Shown here one piece after another: positions 9,701 to 11,134 of a DNA stretch of 11,134 nucleotides (position 1 is the first letter of the stretch; the number at the start of each line of letters is the position of its first letter). The stretch is from Rhizophlyctis rosea (taxonomy: Eukaryota; Chytridiomycota; Chytridiomycetes; Rhizophlyctidales; Rhizophlyctidaceae), in contig JADGJC010000331.1 in NCBI GenBank assembly GCA_027596075.1, forward strand, positions 1 to 11,134, in the 5' to 3' direction. The notes under the pieces are model-generated. The model was not told where the DNA came from, did no database searches, and worked only from the letters and a program-made list of their open reading frames with translations. Both the position numbers and the translations under genes were made by a program.

Positions 9701-10383
9701 AACCTCCAACTCAATCACATCCTCCTTATCATAAAGCACCATCCTCCGTCCCCCGTTTTCCAACTCAACGTCCTCCAAAAACATCGTCCTCCCATCACCC
9801 AGCGTAAACTGTCCCTCAAAGGCGTCGTCGCCAACGTAGGTCAGTTGGACGTTGGGTAAGGGAGCAGGGACGATAGGGTCGGCGGGATCGTGCAGGGGAG
9901 TTTCGGTGCTGTTATATGTAACGCCGTTTTCTACGATGGTGAACCCTTGGAGGGGAATGCCGAATGAGAGTGTCAGGTTTGGGGATGTGGGGTTTTGGAA
10001 GGCGGGGTGGAAAAGGGCGTTGTTCGGAGTCAGGTTTGGGAAGTGGAAGGATCTTTCAAATATATTGGGTTTAGATTCGCGTAAACACGAACAACATCAT
10101 CAAGTTCAAACAGCCTGCAACCCCTCACCTCCCTCCCGCCCAAACGCGCACTTCAGTCTGCTCCTCATTATACGATAGATCGTCGACCCAGGTGTAGTTC
10201 CTCAGAAATTTGGAAACCGAATCTATTGGCGGAATGCGGTGAACAACCCATATCAATTCATTGTGCATGAAGGTTTTTTCAGTCATAATAATCAGGGTCA
10301 TCACCTTCTCTCAAAACAAACGCGGAAGAAATAAGAAACTTCACCGAAACACATAACAGTGACAAAAGTGTTGCTGGCGTCAT
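6755..10383 (-). CDS. ADAM-like membrane zinc metalloprotease, 12 exons
   Basis: A reprolysin/ADAM protease of about 909 residues. Exons: 10383-10305, 10222-10129, 10052-about 9291, about 9220-9107, 9000-8890, 8831-8683, 8582-8575, 8501-8314, 8224-8185, 8104-7837, 7736-7135 and 7074-6755. A signal peptide (residues 1-21, core LLSLLCVSVKFLISSA) precedes a prodomain (22-258) that ends in Lys-Arg, a Kex2/furin-type site. The catalytic domain opens CPVAIIADYSF. It has the zinc site HELGHGMGSNHD (ligands about His427, 431 and 437, base Glu428) and the Met-turn YIMYP. Next come a cysteine-rich region like that of ADAMTS/disintegrin proteins (about 505-680, with DGTLCGG...VCLAGVCG and CCDPYG), a Thr/Ser-rich stalk (about 702-735), a four-cysteine EGF-like patch (774-794), one membrane helix (813-836), a KKKK stop-transfer and a cytosolic tail of about 70 residues. 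It should shed or cleave extracellular proteins at the cell surface. The exon 3/4 junction is out of phase with its best donor (see findings). Confidence 0.92.
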
Positions 10384-10849
10384 TTTTTATGGGGTGGATG
10401 GAGCAATTCTCAGTATATCGCAATGAATTGAAGTTCGCTGAAACCTGTGGTACGCGCGGGTCCTACTGGGCTATATACACAAATTCGCGAAAAGCAAGAA
10501 TCAACATCGAAGAATCCAAACAGTTCTCCAAGCCCATCGTGACCGTTGACGAAAGGGAGGGGATTTTTTGAGTTTTAAGCACCAGCATCACGATGACAGC
10601 AAAGAACTTGGGGCTCACTTTCAGAGGGAACCGCCTTGATCACGGATTTTGATATCCGGACAACATCTTCATAGAGATGAATAGTCCGACATTTACTGCC
10701 GCCTGATCGCAGCTGTATTTACCTGATCGGTCTGCATGGGAGCTTTGTCGGAGTTGGACTGGCGATGCAAAGGGGAGGTGCTTTTGCCCAGTTGATGCTG
10801 CGTGAAATAAGTTGCTTCGTAAGAGAACTGCAACTATCCAGTCGTTCAG
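10384..10849. promoter_or_regulatory. Promoter region between ADAM gene and the partial rightmost gene
   Basis: The region separates two divergently transcribed genes. Apart from the TATA box listed separately, I see no gene. The open frame at 10640-10888 on the minus strand overlaps the start of the rightmost gene and has no recognisable content. The start of the ADAM gene at 10383 is supported by the signal peptide that follows directly and by phase agreement of its first intron. Confidence 0.45.
10471..10477 (-). promoter_or_regulatory. TATA-like box of the ADAM gene
   Basis: On the minus strand this reads TATATAG, about 90 bases before the predicted ATG at 10383. That spacing suits a TATA box with a short 5' UTR. 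It is the only clear TATA element in the intergenic region on that strand. Confidence 0.45.
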
Positions 10850-11134
10850 ATGAGCGACACAGGCCCAGATGAAGAAGTCGATGCTCAAAGAGCAGCTACT
10901 CCCTCATCACTGCCACCAAGCGATAGTTATGAAACTCCAGCCCATCAACAAGACAACAACAACGAAATCCAACATGACACTACCATCCCACCCAACACAC
11001 CACCACCCCAACACCCATCCCCCCGCCCCCCACCGCCCCCACACGCGCCCAGGCGGGGGGGGGGCCGCCCCCCGCCCCGGGGCGCCGCCGGCCCGCCACC
11101 AGAGCCAGGCGCCCGCCCCCCCCCGCCGCCACCC
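10850..11134 (+). CDS. 5' end of an acidic, then proline-rich protein (partial)
   Basis: The ATG at 10850-10852 opens a frame that stays open for all 95 codons to the window end, so it would be missed by methods that need a stop. It begins MSDTGPDEEVDAQRAATPSS, an acidic Ser/Thr/Asp/Glu-rich stretch typical of a disordered cytosolic or nuclear N-terminus, and becomes Asn/Gln- and then Pro-rich. No domain is visible and no function is assigned. The last 30 or so codons lie in G/C-rich sequence of doubtful quality. The absence of stops there is partly a consequence of base composition, so only the first 60 codons carry weight. Confidence 0.4.
   Translation, partial: MSDTGPDEEVDAQRAATPSSLPPSDSYETPAHQQDNNNEIQHDTTIPPNTPPPQHPSPRPPPPPHAPRRGGGRPPPRGAAGPPPEPGARPPPPPP
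11035..11134. other. Extreme G/C-rich low-complexity end
   Basis: The final 100 bases are almost wholly G and C, with long homopolymers of both (G9-10, C6-9), unlike the roughly balanced composition of the rest of the window. The change comes through an A/C-only stretch at about 10960-11035. This may be real proline-rich coding sequence or a degraded assembly end. Confidence 0.6.

Noticed and set aside
10290..10310. Alternative ADAM start with ATG-rich sequence near 10299 (MTLIIMTEK)
   Set aside because: It lies within the first intron, has no signal peptide, and the 10383 start gives a signal peptide and a phase-correct junction.

Overview
The window reads as nuclear DNA from a fungus, probably a contig of an early-diverging, chytrid-like lineage. 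The evidence is: compact intron-rich genes; introns of about 58-111 nt, mostly with GTAAGT-type donors, YAG acceptors and CTAAC-like branch sites; TATA boxes; a membrane-anchored ADAM-type metalloprotease; and an arrestin-fold trafficking protein. The lineage is an inference. No rRNA, tRNA, CRISPR array, transposon or prokaryotic operon was seen. All gene models were spliced by hand from reading-phase agreement across introns.

Layout: (1) 51-1417, minus: an arrestin-like gene of three exons whose reading frame breaks by one missing base near 1063. (2) 1418-2106: a divergent intergenic region with four TGACG motifs, short repeats and a TATA box. (3) 2107-2450, plus: a two-exon gene for a small hydrophilic 90-residue protein. 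(4) 2451-2899: a spacer with a TGACTCA site and a CCAAT box. (5) 2900-5855, plus: a 13-exon gene for a secreted protein of about 683 residues, with a signal peptide, a lectin-like jelly-roll N-terminus, a proline-rich linker and an unrecognised C-terminal two thirds. (6) 5856-6754: a convergent intergenic region with a six-copy 12-bp tandem repeat and a G-rich minisatellite-like tract. (7) 6755-10383, minus: a 12-exon gene for an ADAM-like zinc metalloprotease of about 909 residues, running from signal peptide to membrane anchor and cytosolic tail. (8) 10384-10849: its promoter region. (9) 10850-11134, plus: the 5' end of an acidic, then proline-rich, protein cut by the window end. The last 100 bases there become extremely G/C-rich and may be artefactual.

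The genes do not look like one pathway. Two of them (secreted jelly-roll protein, membrane ADAM) act at the cell surface or outside it, and the arrestin-like protein would act in membrane-protein trafficking. The most striking observations are: the catalytic zinc motif of the metalloprotease is interrupted by an 8-nt microexon that supplies the third histidine; the neighbouring secreted-protein gene needs an 11-nt microexon; and the arrestin and ADAM loci are built of sharply alternating A/C-rich and G/T-rich blocks that swap third-codon-position usage within single exons, whereas the gene between them is not.
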